DNA from: an uncultured Bacteroidales bacterium
Lineage (GTDB): Bacteria > Bacteroidota > Bacteroidia > Bacteroidales > UBA932
DNA: 54,466 bases
Direction of reading: 5' to 3'
Assembly: GCA_944322565.1 (NCBI GenBank)
Contig: CALUPG010000014.1
Location: 1-54,466 of the forward strand
In this document: positions 26,411 through 35,361 of the stretch, piece by piece
Numbering within the stretch: position 1 is the stretch's first letter
How the letters are laid out: each line of letters begins with the position of its first letter
Position numbers and translations under genes: made by a program
The notes under the pieces: generated by a model
Told to the model about the DNA's origin: nothing
What the model saw: only the letters and a program-made list of their open reading frames with translations
The model's database searches: none

Positions 26411-27988
26411 ATGGAGAGAAAATTTCTGATTGCCGCAGGTGCGGTACCCCTTGCCCTGACATTGTCCATGCAGAATGTTCTGGCCCGGCAAGCCGGCGCC
26501 AATTCCAAAGGAGATGCTGCCGGAAGGGACAGGCCTAACATAATATTTTTCCTCGTGGATGACATGGGCTGGCAGGATACCTCCGTGCCGTTCTGGACAG
26601 AAAGGACAAAATACAATGACATCTACGAGACTCCGAATATGGAGCGGCTGGCAGCACAGGGAATGCTCTTCACGCAGGCTTATGCCTCGAGTGTCAGTTC
26701 CCCGTCCCGCTGCAGCATGCTGACGGGCGCCAATGCCGCCCGCCACAGGGTGACGAACTGGACTCTTCAGAAAGACACGCCTACGGACATGCAGAGTGAT
26801 GTGCTCTCGCTTCCTGACTGGAACTATAACGGGATTGCCCAGGTGCCGGGGACTGATAACACATTCCTTGCAAAATCTTTCGTGCAATATCTCCGGGACG
26901 GCGGATATCATACCATTCATTGCGGAAAGGCACATTGGGGTGCGATTGACACTCCGGGGGAGAACCCATGTCATTTCGGCTTTGAAACCAATATCTCAGG
27001 CCATGCTGCCGGAGGCCTTGCCAGCTATCTAGGCGAGACGAGATACGGACATGACAAGGACGGCAATCCTGTGTCACTGATGTCTGTCCCCGGACTTGAA
27101 AAATACTGGGACACTGACACCTTCGTCACGGAGGCTCTTACCCGCGAAGCCATCAAGGCACTTGACAAGGCCAGGGAATACAACCAGCCGTTCTATCTCT
27201 ACATGTCGCATTACGCCATACACATCCCGATTGACAGGGATGCCAGATACTTTGAAAAATACAAGGCAAAGGGACTCTCAGACAAGGAAGCCGCGTATGC
27301 AGGTCTGATAGAGGGGATGGACAAGAGTCTGGGGGATCTCATGGACTGGCTCGAAGAAAACGGGGAGGCCGACAACACAATCATAATCTTCATGGGAGAC
27401 AACGGCGGCTACGCGACAGGCGGCGAATGGAGAGACGAGCCTCTGTACACCCAGAACAGCCCTCTGAAATGCGGGAAAGGTTCGGCATATGAAGGCGGCA
27501 TCCGCGAGCCTCTTATAGTATATTGGCCCGGAGTGACAGACGGCGGCTCCAGATGCGACAGCTATGTGGCCTCTGAAGACCTGTTCCCGACAATACTCGC
27601 AATGGCAGGCATAAGGCCGTCCGGAGTTCCGCAGAAAATCGACGGCAAGAGTTTCGTGCCGCTGCTCAAGGGCAAAGGAGACCCTTCCAAAGGCCGTTCC
27701 CTCTATTGGAATTATCCTAATCTGTGGGGAGAGACCGGTCCGGGCATCGGGGCTTCATGTACGGTGCGCAAGGGAGACTGGAAGCTCATATATTTCTACG
27801 AGACAGGTCAGAAGGAACTCTACAATATTGCGGAGGACATCGGCGAGGACAGGAACCTCGCCTCCGGGCGTCCGGACATCGTGAAGAAGCTTTCGTCTGA
27901 CCTGGGCCGCTATCTTCGCCGTGCGGGAGCTCAGCGTCCGTCATTCAAGGCCACGGGACAGCCTTGCCCATGGCCTGATGAGCTTTGA
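26411..27988 (+). CDS. Secreted S1-family sulfatase, Ser-type
   Basis: This 525-residue sulfatase has a signal peptide (about residues 1-25), the metal-binding RPNIIFFLVDDMGW motif and the active-site motif SSPSRCSMLTG at 96-106. Ser96 occupies the formylglycine position, so maturation would need an anaerobic sulfatase-maturating enzyme (radical SAM anSME), which is not in this window. Later motifs include GDNGGY and KCGKGSAYEGGIREPLIVYWPG. It is 7 bases downstream of the GH20-GH29 gene and probably in its operon, which suggests sulfated host glycans such as mucin or glycosaminoglycan fragments as substrate. The exact sulfate ester cannot be read from the sequence. It converges on the glutamine synthetase gene, 8 bases away. 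Confidence 0.93.
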   Translation: MERKFLIAAGAVPLALTLSMQNVLARQAGANSKGDAAGRDRPNIIFFLVDDMGWQDTSVPFWTERTKYNDIYETPNMERLAAQGMLFTQAYASSVSSPSRCSMLTGANAARHRVTNWTLQKDTPTDMQSDVLSLPDWNYNGIAQVPGTDNTFLAKSFVQYLRDGGYHTIHCGKAHWGAIDTPGENPCHFGFETNISGHAAGGLASYLGETRYGHDKDGNPVSLMSVPGLEKYWDTDTFVTEALTREAIKALDKAREYNQPFYLYMSHYAIHIPIDRDARYFEKYKAKGLSDKEAAYAGLIEGMDKSLGDLMDWLEENGEADNTIIIFMGDNGGYATGGEWRDEPLYTQNSPLKCGKGSAYEGGIREPLIVYWPGVTDGGSRCDSYVASEDLFPTILAMAGIRPSGVPQKIDGKSFVPLLKGKGDPSKGRSLYWNYPNLWGETGPGIGASCTVRKGDWKLIYFYETGQKELYNIAEDIGEDRNLASGRPDIVKKLSSDLGRYLRRAGAQRPSFKATGQPCPWPDEL

Positions 27989-27996
27989 CGACGGAT

Positions 27997-29529
27997 TCAG
28001 ACCCAGTAGAATCTCCTTACGAGTTCTCCCTCAAGTTCAGGATTCTCTTTCATCCTTTGCCTCAGGTCTGCGTCTCCGTAACTGCGGAGGCGGGATATGA
28101 TGCTGTCTATCATTGCCGGATGGAAGATGCCGTCAGCCTCGTAAATGCCTCTCTGCTGTTCAAGAGTTCCGGCGGATTCGGCACAGGAGGCCGGCAGATG
28201 GGCAAGAGAATCAGCAAGCCCGGTGTCCTTGTGTATGTCCGTGTCTACATATGTGCGCTCTGCGACTTCAAGGGCATTGTCCATTCCAAGCCCGTGCCGG
28301 CATGCTATGCTAAGGGCAGAAATCAGCTGATATATGTCTGCGGAGCAATCCGCTGAACGGATTTCCATGGTCTGTTTCACTGACGGGTCGGAGTTCCTTT
28401 CATGTCCTCGGTGAAGGAAAGTCCCTTCAGGCATATCGTCGGCCAGAGGCGGATTCACTTCTGAGAACATGTCTCTGCCGCTTGTCCAGCCCAGCGGAAT
28501 CCTCACGAGCACCGACCTGTTGCGGTCTCCCCAGCAGATATTTGTAGGCGCCTCCTGATGGGGCACAAGCCTCAGGTATGATGTAGGGTTGGCATTGCCG
28601 AACGCCGTGATTGACGGGGCCATATCCATCAGTCCGGCAATGGCTCTTCTGGCGACATCGGAGATTTTGCCGTTGTCATTGAGCATCATGTTCCGGCCGT
28701 CTTTCATCATCCTCATGTGAATGTGCAGTCCGGACCCGGCTTTCCCCGTGGCGATTTTCGGAGCGAAGCAGACATCAAGCCCGTATCTGAACGCAAGGTT
28801 CCTGATAATCCATTTGGCTGTCATCAGGCCTTCTGCCGCCTTTTCCATGTCAGAGGGCAGGAATTCAATCTCATTCTGTTCCCATATCCTTCCTCCTGAC
28901 CTGAAATTTCCTACTTCCGAATGCCCGTATTTGATTTTTCCTCCGGCAAGCATGATGGCGTGCATGCATTCTGCCCGGAATGAATTGAACTTTGCGAAAG
29001 GAGCCGATTCATGATATCCCTTCTGGTCTGTTGCAGGGTACATCTGCAGGCCTTCGTCTTCAGGAGCCGATACATAGTATTCAAGCTCGCCCATGACCTC
29101 GAAATCCATTCCTGTCTTTTCCCTGAAGACCGTCTTGGCCTTCTGCAGGGTATATTCCGGAGAATATTCAAGTCTTTTGCCGTCTTTGTCAAAGAACGCA
29201 CACAGGAAGCAGATTGTCGGCAGTTCTTCAAACGGGTCAATGAAGGCGGTGCGAAGTTTCGGCACCACATAGAGGTCGCTGTTGCCGGCTTCGATGAATG
29301 AAAACAGGCTTGACCCGTCGACCCTTTCCCCGTTCGTGAGCACTGAGAGCAGATATTCCTCAGTGTCAATGACAAAATTCAGGGTCTTCAGTCTCCCGTC
29401 TTCCGCCGGATACATGAAATTCAGCATGTCGATGCCATTGTCCGTTATGAAGGACATCATGTCTTCAAGGGAAAAGTCATCGGCCGGTTTGCCGAGAATT
29501 CTGGAAATTGTATGTCTCCTTATGTCCAT
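27997..29529 (-). CDS. Glutamine synthetase family protein
   Basis: The 510-residue protein has a beta-Grasp N-terminal domain (about 15-110) and a C-terminal catalytic domain with GELEYYV (Glu metal ligands), GSGLHIHM, an NPTSYLRLVPHQEAP segment and NRSVLVRIP. It would make glutamine from glutamate, ammonia and ATP. The length is near that of type I enzymes (about 450-500), but the adenylylation-site region of GlnA is not obvious, so a divergent GS with another amide acceptor is possible. It stands alone on the minus strand, with an AT-rich 215-base region shared with the divergent PepSY gene. Confidence 0.87.
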   Translation of the reverse strand: MDIRRHTISRILGKPADDFSLEDMMSFITDNGIDMLNFMYPAEDGRLKTLNFVIDTEEYLLSVLTNGERVDGSSLFSFIEAGNSDLYVVPKLRTAFIDPFEELPTICFLCAFFDKDGKRLEYSPEYTLQKAKTVFREKTGMDFEVMGELEYYVSAPEDEGLQMYPATDQKGYHESAPFAKFNSFRAECMHAIMLAGGKIKYGHSEVGNFRSGGRIWEQNEIEFLPSDMEKAAEGLMTAKWIIRNLAFRYGLDVCFAPKIATGKAGSGLHIHMRMMKDGRNMMLNDNGKISDVARRAIAGLMDMAPSITAFGNANPTSYLRLVPHQEAPTNICWGDRNRSVLVRIPLGWTSGRDMFSEVNPPLADDMPEGTFLHRGHERNSDPSVKQTMEIRSADCSADIYQLISALSIACRHGLGMDNALEVAERTYVDTDIHKDTGLADSLAHLPASCAESAGTLEQQRGIYEADGIFHPAMIDSIISRLRSYGDADLRQRMKENPELEGELVRRFYWV

Positions 29530-29699
29530 GGTGATGTTGAATTTTTCTTTTATATATGATTTTTCTTTTGATTTATGTTGATTAATACAAATACTTATGT
29601 AAAATTAGATAAATTTGTCGTAAAATCAACAAAATTTATAAGTCCAAGAGAATGTGTCCATAAAATCATCCGTTTCAGTTTCTTTGCAATATCGGCGCA

Positions 29700-29707
29700 T
29701 AATTTTG
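29700..29707 (+). promoter_or_regulatory. -7 box of PepSY-like gene
   Basis: TAATTTTG fits TAnnTTTG and lies 37 bases before the ATG. No -33 TTTG is found at the proper distance. The same AT-rich spacer (29530-29744) must contain the glutamine synthetase promoter, which I could not identify. Confidence 0.45.
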
Positions 29708-29744
29708 TGCCCGGAAAATATTAATACTTTTAAAATTTGCAGAT

Positions 29745-30182
29745 ATGAAAAAGTTCATTGCTTTTATCGGTGCCGTGTTTGCAGGCCTGCTGGTATTCCA
29801 GAGCTGCGAGGAACATAAGATTGGTTTTGACAAGCTTCCCGAGGCAGCACAGACATTTATTTCTCAATTTTTCCCCGGAACAACAGTTAAATTTGCCGAA
29901 AAGGAAAAGGATGACGGAGTCGTCAAGTATAATGTCCGTCTTTACGACGGGACGGAAATTGACTTCGACAAAAATGGTGAATGGACAAGCATAGACTGCG
30001 AATTTTCCGTACTTCCTGACGGAATCCTTCCGGCCAGGATTTCAGAATATATTACAGCCAACTATCCTCAGTCCAAAGCCTATAAGGCAGATAAAGAACT
30101 TGGGGGATATGAAGTTACAATAACAGGCGGCCTTGAGCTCCTGTTCAATTCCGCAGGAGAATTTATCAGGGAAAGCCGCTGA
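29745..30182 (+). CDS. PepSY-like (BLIP-fold) lipoprotein
   Basis: A 145-residue lipoprotein (VFQSC, Cys21) with two PepSY-like repeats: LPEAAQTFISQFFPGTTV...YNVRLYDGTEIDFDKNGEW and ILPARISEYITANYPQSKA...YEVTITGGLELLFNSAGEF. The family is common in Bacteroidota periplasms and has no settled function. It is monocistronic, followed by a 13-bp inverted repeat that overlaps the next promoter. Confidence 0.82.
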   Translation: MKKFIAFIGAVFAGLLVFQSCEEHKIGFDKLPEAAQTFISQFFPGTTVKFAEKEKDDGVVKYNVRLYDGTEIDFDKNGEWTSIDCEFSVLPDGILPARISEYITANYPQSKAYKADKELGGYEVTITGGLELLFNSAGEFIRESR

Positions 30183-30202
30183 TTCTCCAAATTCTGTCCG
30201 CA

Positions 30203-30237
30203 GGTATGAAATTTCTCCCGGAAATTTCATACCTTTG
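30203..30237 (+). promoter_or_regulatory. metX promoter overlapped by a perfect inverted repeat
   Basis: The arms GGTATGAAATTTC (30203-30215) and GAAATTTCATACC (30221-30233) are perfect complements around a five-base loop. The second arm runs into the -7 box TACCTTTG (30230-30237). Such overlap is typical of a repressor operator, though the repeat may instead be the terminator of the preceding gene. The predicted start of transcription is near 30241. Confidence 0.55.
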
Positions 30238-30246
30238 TGCGGATTT

Positions 30247-30306
30247 ATGAAAAAAGACTCCTTCATATCAATGATGTCCAAGCGAATGCATCGTCAGGAT
30301 GCATAG
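30247..30306 (+). CDS. Candidate Met-rich leader peptide before metX
   Basis: A 19-codon frame, MKKDSFISMMSKRMHRQDA, starts about six bases after the predicted transcription start and ends at the TAG at 30304-30306. It has four Met codons including the start, two of them adjacent (30271-30276). It sits upstream of the first gene of a methionine pathway cluster. Its last third overlaps a hairpin followed by a T-run. This is the arrangement expected of ribosome-mediated attenuation, but translation is unproven and the frame could be chance. Confidence 0.4.
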   Translation: MKKDSFISMMSKRMHRQDA

Positions 30307-30343
30307 GTTTTTCTTTGCCCAACCTTGTGCGGGATGCACGGGC
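30286..30343 (+). promoter_or_regulatory. Competing hairpins in metX leader (candidate attenuator)
   Basis: Hairpin 1 pairs ATGCATC (30286-30292) with GATGCAT (30298-30304) and is followed by TTTTTCTTT (30308-30316), like a short terminator. A second GATGCA at 30333-30338 can pair with the same 5' arm instead, which would exclude hairpin 1. A third structure, GCCC (30317-30320) with GGGC (30340-30343) and GTGC with GCAC inside, competes with that alternative. Stability has not been computed. Confidence 0.4.
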
Positions 30344-30396
30344 GGCGTTTCAGGACAGAAAGAATTCATACGGACATTGATTTTTGATATGAAGAT

Positions 30397-31434
30397 ATGA
30401 TCAGACAGGAATATATCCATCAGGACAGATTTGACTTTGAAGCGGGGGGCAGCACGGACTCTCTCCGTGTGGTGTATCATATATCGTCTCCCCATTCTGC
30501 TCTGGCCGAAGGAGACTCACGCAAGGTAATCTGGATATGTCATGCCCTGACAGCCAATTCGGATGCGGAAGACTGGTGGCCGGAGCTCGTCGGTCCGGGC
30601 CGTTTCTTTGATACGGACAGATATCTTGTGGTCTGCGCCAATATGCTCGGCTCGGCATACGGGTCTTCGGGACCTGCTTCCGCCGGGGCTGACGGCTCGC
30701 CATACTATTTTGATTTTCCTCTTGTTACCGTAAGGGACATTGTCAGGGCCAACATTCTCGTACGCAGGCATCTCGGCATCAGTGGCATTGACCTTCTTGT
30801 CGGCGGGTCAATCGGAGGTTTCCAGGCCCTTGAATGGGCTGTCATGGAGCCTGATGTCATCAGGAATGCGGCATTCATAGCCTGCGGAGCAAGAGTTACC
30901 CCGTGGCTGACAGCATGGAATGAATCACAGCGGATGGCACTTGAATCCGACAGGACTTTCCGGGCGGCAGAAAGCCTCCGCGGAGGAGAGGCAGGCCTCA
31001 GGGCGGCGAGGTCGATGGCTCTCATCTCGTACCGAAGCTACGAGGGGTATAATCTGACACAGGAAGAACAGTCTCAGGACACCATATTCGCCGACAGGTC
31101 AGGCTCTTACCAGAGGTATCAGGGGAAAAAGCTTTCCGACAGGTTCGACGCCTATTCCTATTACTATCTTACAAAGTCGGTGGACAGCCACAATCTCGGC
31201 CGAGGCAGGGGCGGAGTGGAGCAGGCACTTGCTTCCATACGGTGCCGCTGCATTGTCGTGGGCATTGACAGCGACCGCCTGTTTCCGACGCGGGAGCAGC
31301 AATATATCGCCGATCATATACGGGGCGCTGAATATCATGAAATAACATCACGCTTCGGGCATGACGGATTTCTGCTCGAGTATCCGCAGCTGAAGCGGGT
31401 GCTCGGGACTCTTGTTGAAGCAATTGACAAATAA
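30397..31434 (+). CDS. metX: Homoserine O-acetyltransferase
   Basis: The 345-residue alpha/beta-hydrolase-fold enzyme transfers acetyl from acetyl-CoA to L-homoserine, the committed step to methionine. It shows CHALTANSDAEDWW, GSAYGSSGPAS, the nucleophile elbow GGSIGG, TKSVDSHNLGRGRGG and a final GHDGFLLE with the catalytic His. Some MetX-type proteins use succinyl-CoA; the sequence alone does not decide this. It is first in metX-thrA-metY-asd, behind a leader of about 155 bases with attenuator-like features. The last 18 bases of the gene are nearly duplicated just after its stop codon. Confidence 0.92.
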   Translation: MIRQEYIHQDRFDFEAGGSTDSLRVVYHISSPHSALAEGDSRKVIWICHALTANSDAEDWWPELVGPGRFFDTDRYLVVCANMLGSAYGSSGPASAGADGSPYYFDFPLVTVRDIVRANILVRRHLGISGIDLLVGGSIGGFQALEWAVMEPDVIRNAAFIACGARVTPWLTAWNESQRMALESDRTFRAAESLRGGEAGLRAARSMALISYRSYEGYNLTQEEQSQDTIFADRSGSYQRYQGKKLSDRFDAYSYYYLTKSVDSHNLGRGRGGVEQALASIRCRCIVVGIDSDRLFPTREQQYIADHIRGAEYHEITSRFGHDGFLLEYPQLKRVLGTLVEAIDK

Positions 31435-31472
31435 TGAATGAAGCGATTGACAAATAAAGACCAGAACAGACT

Positions 31473-33935
31473 ATGCAGGTACTGAAATTCGGCGGCACTT
31501 CGGTCGCCAATGCGGAAAATATGAAAAAGGTCGTGGACATAGTGTCTGCGGCGGTGGACAGAGACAGGACGATTCTTGTGCTGTCGGCCATCAGCGGGTG
31601 TACCGACACCCTCATCAGGACAGGACATCTGGCCTCCAGGAGGGATGAATCATATAAGAGTCTCATAGACAATCTTCAAAAACAGCATCATGAAATAATT
31701 AGGGAGCTTCTTCCGATAGAGAAACATGAAGATTCGACGGATGCTTGCGACAGTCTGTTTGAATATCTGCGCGGGATTGCACAGGGCGTGTTCCTGCTCG
31801 GAGAACTGAGCAGTGCAAGCCTTGATGCAATCCAGGGAATCGGAGAACTTCTCTCGACCAAAATCATCGCCACAAAACTTGCTTCCATAGGCATTTCCAC
31901 CAAATGGATTGATTCAAGGGACATAATACGGACTTATTCCAAGGGCGGGAAAAATATCGTGGACACGGACATCACATATTCCAATGTCAGGAAAATGATT
32001 GATTCCAATCCAATCACTTCGCTTTTCGTCCTTCCGGGCTTCATCGCTTCCGACAGACACGGAAAGATGACCACACTGGGACGCGGCGGCTCAGACTATA
32101 CCGCATCCCTGTATGCCGTGGGCAGCAAGGCGAGAATCCTTGAAATCTGGACTGATGTCCCGGGCATGATGACAGCCAACCCGAAGACCGTGCCGACTGC
32201 CAGGACCATCGGCCACATATCATACAGGGCAGCTTTGGAATTGTCGCATTTCGGCGCCAAGGTCATCTATCCTCCGACAATCCAGCCGGTCGTGGCAGAA
32301 GGCATCCCGATATATGTGAAAGACACATTTGCCCCGTCTGCACCGGGGACATTGATAGAAAATGACCCTCCGCGCGGAAAAGAAAGGCTCATGGGCATAT
32401 CCAATTCGGACAACATAGCCCTGATTTCCCTCGAAGGAAGCGGTATGGTCGGAATCCCGGGTTTCTCAAGCCGTCTGTTCGAGACTTTGAGCCAGAATGA
32501 CATCAATATAATTCTCATCACACAGGCTTCTTCCGTACACACCATGTGTGTCGCCGTGTCGGAGAAAGATGCGGACAAGGCGAAGGAAGCAGCGGACAGA
32601 TGCTTTGCGTATGAGATTTCCCTCGGCAAGCTTAATCCCCTGAAAGTGGAGAAAGGCTTTTCCATAGTGTGTCTTGTGGGGGATGACATCATGAGCCAGT
32701 GCGGGGCAACAGGACGCATGCTGGCCGCCCTCGGCAGACACAGCATTTCCATCAGGGCGACTGCGCAGGGCTCATCAGAAAGAAATATTTCGGTGATAGT
32801 CAAATCTTCGGATGCAGAAGCCGCCATCCGTCACATCCATACTGAATTTTTTGACAAGACTGCAGTCAGGGATATAAATCTGTTCATAGCCGGATATGGA
32901 GTGGTAGGCAGGGCTCTGGTGAAAATCATTGAGGAAAACGGCGACAGCATTGCCTCCAGAACAGGAAAACGGCTGCATGTAGCCGGCCTTTCCAACAGCC
33001 GCAGATATGTCATTGACAAGGCAGGAATCAATCTTTCCGAGGCGGACAGCCTTCTTGCCGAAGGAAAAATCGCGGCGGATGAAGCATATTTTGAGGAATT
33101 GGCAGGGATTTCTCTCGAGAATTCAATCTTCGTGGACTGCACGGCAAGTTCGGACATAGCGTACAAATACATGAATCTTTTCAGGCGTGGATACTCGGTG
33201 GTTGCGTGCAACAAGATTACCTTTTCTGCGCCGTACAGCCAGTACAGGGCTCTGAAAGATGCTGCGCTTGAGAACGGGGCAACGCTCAGGTATGAGACGA
33301 CGGTCGGGGCTGCTCTGCCTATCCTCGAATCCATTGCCAGAAGCGTGAACAGCGGGGATACAATATTGAAAATAGAGGCCGTGCTCTCCGGCACACTCAA
33401 CTATATTTTCAGCACATACCGGGGCGGGGAGGGCGGCACATTCGCCGAAGTCGTGCGCCGGGCACAGGAGGCTGGATACACGGAGCCGGACCCGAGGCTT
33501 GACCTCAGCGGCAGGGATGTGCTCAGAAAGCTTCTCATATTGTCGCGGGAAGCCGGCGTCGGCCTTGACGAGAAGGATGTGGAGACAGTGCCTGTTCTCG
33601 GTCCGGAGTTTTTCTCAGTCCGGCAGGACGCATTCTACAGGCTTCTTGAGGAAAATGAGCCGGCCTTTGCCGCAAGATATCAGGAGGCAGCATCGCGCGG
33701 TCTTCGCCAGAGGTACATCGCATCTCTGGTAAAAGACCCGGCCGCTCCTCTGGGGTACCGGGCCCGGATGTCTCTCGAGAATGTCGCCCAGGGACATCCT
33801 CTATACAATCTTTGCGGTACAGACAATGCCGCCATCATCACCACGGACTTCTATCCGTCACCGCTTGTAATCCAGGGTGCCGGGGCGGGTGCGCGGCAGA
33901 CTGCCTCCGGAGTGCTGAATGACATTCTGCTGTGA
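31473..33935 (+). CDS. thrA: Bifunctional aspartokinase/homoserine dehydrogenase
   Basis: The 820-residue fusion catalyses the first and third steps of the aspartate pathway. Residues 1-290 are the kinase (MQVLKFGGTSVANAENM, GRGGSDYTASLYA), about 310-460 hold two ACT domains for feedback control, and about 465-820 are homoserine dehydrogenase (LFIAGYGVVGRALV, then SGTLNYIFSTY and EPDPRLDLSGRD). The intermediate step is supplied by asd, two genes downstream. It is placed between metX and metY, so homoserine made here feeds methionine synthesis directly; feedback by threonine is known for E. coli ThrA but cannot be read here. Confidence 0.95.
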   Translation: MQVLKFGGTSVANAENMKKVVDIVSAAVDRDRTILVLSAISGCTDTLIRTGHLASRRDESYKSLIDNLQKQHHEIIRELLPIEKHEDSTDACDSLFEYLRGIAQGVFLLGELSSASLDAIQGIGELLSTKIIATKLASIGISTKWIDSRDIIRTYSKGGKNIVDTDITYSNVRKMIDSNPITSLFVLPGFIASDRHGKMTTLGRGGSDYTASLYAVGSKARILEIWTDVPGMMTANPKTVPTARTIGHISYRAALELSHFGAKVIYPPTIQPVVAEGIPIYVKDTFAPSAPGTLIENDPPRGKERLMGISNSDNIALISLEGSGMVGIPGFSSRLFETLSQNDINIILITQASSVHTMCVAVSEKDADKAKEAADRCFAYEISLGKLNPLKVEKGFSIVCLVGDDIMSQCGATGRMLAALGRHSISIRATAQGSSERNISVIVKSSDAEAAIRHIHTEFFDKTAVRDINLFIAGYGVVGRALVKIIEENGDSIASRTGKRLHVAGLSNSRRYVIDKAGINLSEADSLLAEGKIAADEAYFEELAGISLENSIFVDCTASSDIAYKYMNLFRRGYSVVACNKITFSAPYSQYRALKDAALENGATLRYETTVGAALPILESIARSVNSGDTILKIEAVLSGTLNYIFSTYRGGEGGTFAEVVRRAQEAGYTEPDPRLDLSGRDVLRKLLILSREAGVGLDEKDVETVPVLGPEFFSVRQDAFYRLLEENEPAFAARYQEAASRGLRQRYIASLVKDPAAPLGYRARMSLENVAQGHPLYNLCGTDNAAIITTDFYPSPLVIQGAGAGARQTASGVLNDILL

Positions 33936-34003
33936 CAGATTACGGATAAGGCGTGCCGGCAGAGAAGAAGATATTCAAGTCCTTGAAGAACAGAAAAAGC
34001 AAG

Positions 34004-35290
34004 ATGGAACAGAGTACAAAGAAACAGAAATACAGATTTGAGACCCTTCAGGTGAGGGCCGGACAGGAGATAGACCCCGTTTCAAAGGGGACGGCAGTCC
34101 CGATTTATCAGAGCACAGCCTACACATTCGATGATGTGCAGGACGGAGCAGACCTTTTCGCACTGAAGAAGCCGGGCAACATCTATACGAGGATAACCAA
34201 TACGACTACTGAAGTGTTCGAAAAGCGCATGGCTGCCTTGGAGAACGGGGCCGCAGCAGTGGCGACGGCTTCGGGACAGTCGGCCGTCTTCCTTTCGGTG
34301 CTGAATATCTGCGGCCCGGGAGACAATATAGTGACATCCCCATTTTTGTACGGGGGGACATTCACTATGTTTGAGATTACCTTGAGGGACATGGGAATAG
34401 AGGTCAGGTTTGCAAAAAGCGACCATGTGGATGACCTGGTTGATCTGGTTGACGGCCGTACAAAAGCGGTCTATCTCGAGAATCTCGGCAATCCTGCCTT
34501 CAATGTGCCGGACTATGAGCCTATAATAGAGATGGCCCACAGAAACGGTGTCTGTGTCATCGTGGACAATACTTTCAGTTGCGGCGGCTATCTGTTCCGT
34601 CCTCTGGAATGGGGTGCTGATGTTGCCGTGCATTCAGCGACCAAATGGATTTGCGGGCACGGCACGGCTCTCGGCGGAGTGGTCGTCGACGGAGGCCGGT
34701 TCGATTGGACCAACGGCAGGTATCCTCTGCTGGCTGCCCCGTCTCCGAGCTATCATGGACTTGTCTATACGGATGTGTTCGGAAGTGCCGCATTTGCCGG
34801 GAGGGTACGCGTGGACGGACTCAGGAATATCGGGGCTGCCCAGTCTCCGTTCAACTCGTTCCTGATGCTTCAGGGACTTGAGACTCTGTCCCTCAGGACT
34901 GAAAGATGCTGCGCGAATGCTCTCGCGGTTGCTGAATATCTTCAGAAGCATCCGTCTGTCGAGAGCGTCAATTATGCCGGTCTTCCTTCAAATCCTTATC
35001 ATGGCCTGGCCTGCAAGTATCTGCGCAACGGTTTCGGCGGTGTCCTGACCTTCAGGGTGAAGGGAGGGTTTGATGCTGCTGCCGCCCTCGTCGGCAGGCT
35101 GGAGCTCATCCTGCATGTCGGCAGCGTCGGGGACTCCAAGTCTCTGATAGTTCATCCGGCTTCCACCACACATTCGCAGCTGAGTCCGGAAGAACAGGCC
35201 GCAGCAGGGGTGTATCCGAATATGCTCAGGCTTTCAGTCGGGATTGAGAATGTTGATGACCTGATTGCCGATCTTGAGCAGGCGTTGTGA
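34004..35290 (+). CDS. metY: O-acetylhomoserine sulfhydrylase (aminocarboxypropyltransferase)
   Basis: This 428-residue PLP enzyme of the Cys/Met metabolism family would convert O-acetylhomoserine and sulfide (or methanethiol) to homocysteine (or methionine). Diagnostic segments are RFETLQVRAGQEIDP, YTRITNTTTEVFEKRMAALE, ENLGNPAFNVPDY and SATKWICGHG, where Lys214 binds PLP. The frame extends upstream to a GTG at 33953, but the ATG at 34004 gives the usual family length. It follows thrA by about 70 bases. Methionine gamma-lyase is a related possibility, but the neighbourhood with metX favours sulfhydrylase. Confidence 0.92.
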   Translation: MEQSTKKQKYRFETLQVRAGQEIDPVSKGTAVPIYQSTAYTFDDVQDGADLFALKKPGNIYTRITNTTTEVFEKRMAALENGAAAVATASGQSAVFLSVLNICGPGDNIVTSPFLYGGTFTMFEITLRDMGIEVRFAKSDHVDDLVDLVDGRTKAVYLENLGNPAFNVPDYEPIIEMAHRNGVCVIVDNTFSCGGYLFRPLEWGADVAVHSATKWICGHGTALGGVVVDGGRFDWTNGRYPLLAAPSPSYHGLVYTDVFGSAAFAGRVRVDGLRNIGAAQSPFNSFLMLQGLETLSLRTERCCANALAVAEYLQKHPSVESVNYAGLPSNPYHGLACKYLRNGFGGVLTFRVKGGFDAAAALVGRLELILHVGSVGDSKSLIVHPASTTHSQLSPEEQAAAGVYPNMLRLSVGIENVDDLIADLEQAL

Positions 35291-35361
35291 CCAAGTGTAT
35301 ATGGAAAACCGCCGGTGCAGACAGAAAATCAATTATAAAACAATTAATAGAATAAAAAAAG

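Noticed and set aside
30241..30396. SAM-II or other known SAM riboswitch upstream of metX
   Set aside because: The conserved pseudoknot and GCTAAA segments of SAM-II are not found, and no SAM-I-like multi-stem core is seen. The leader-peptide explanation fits better.
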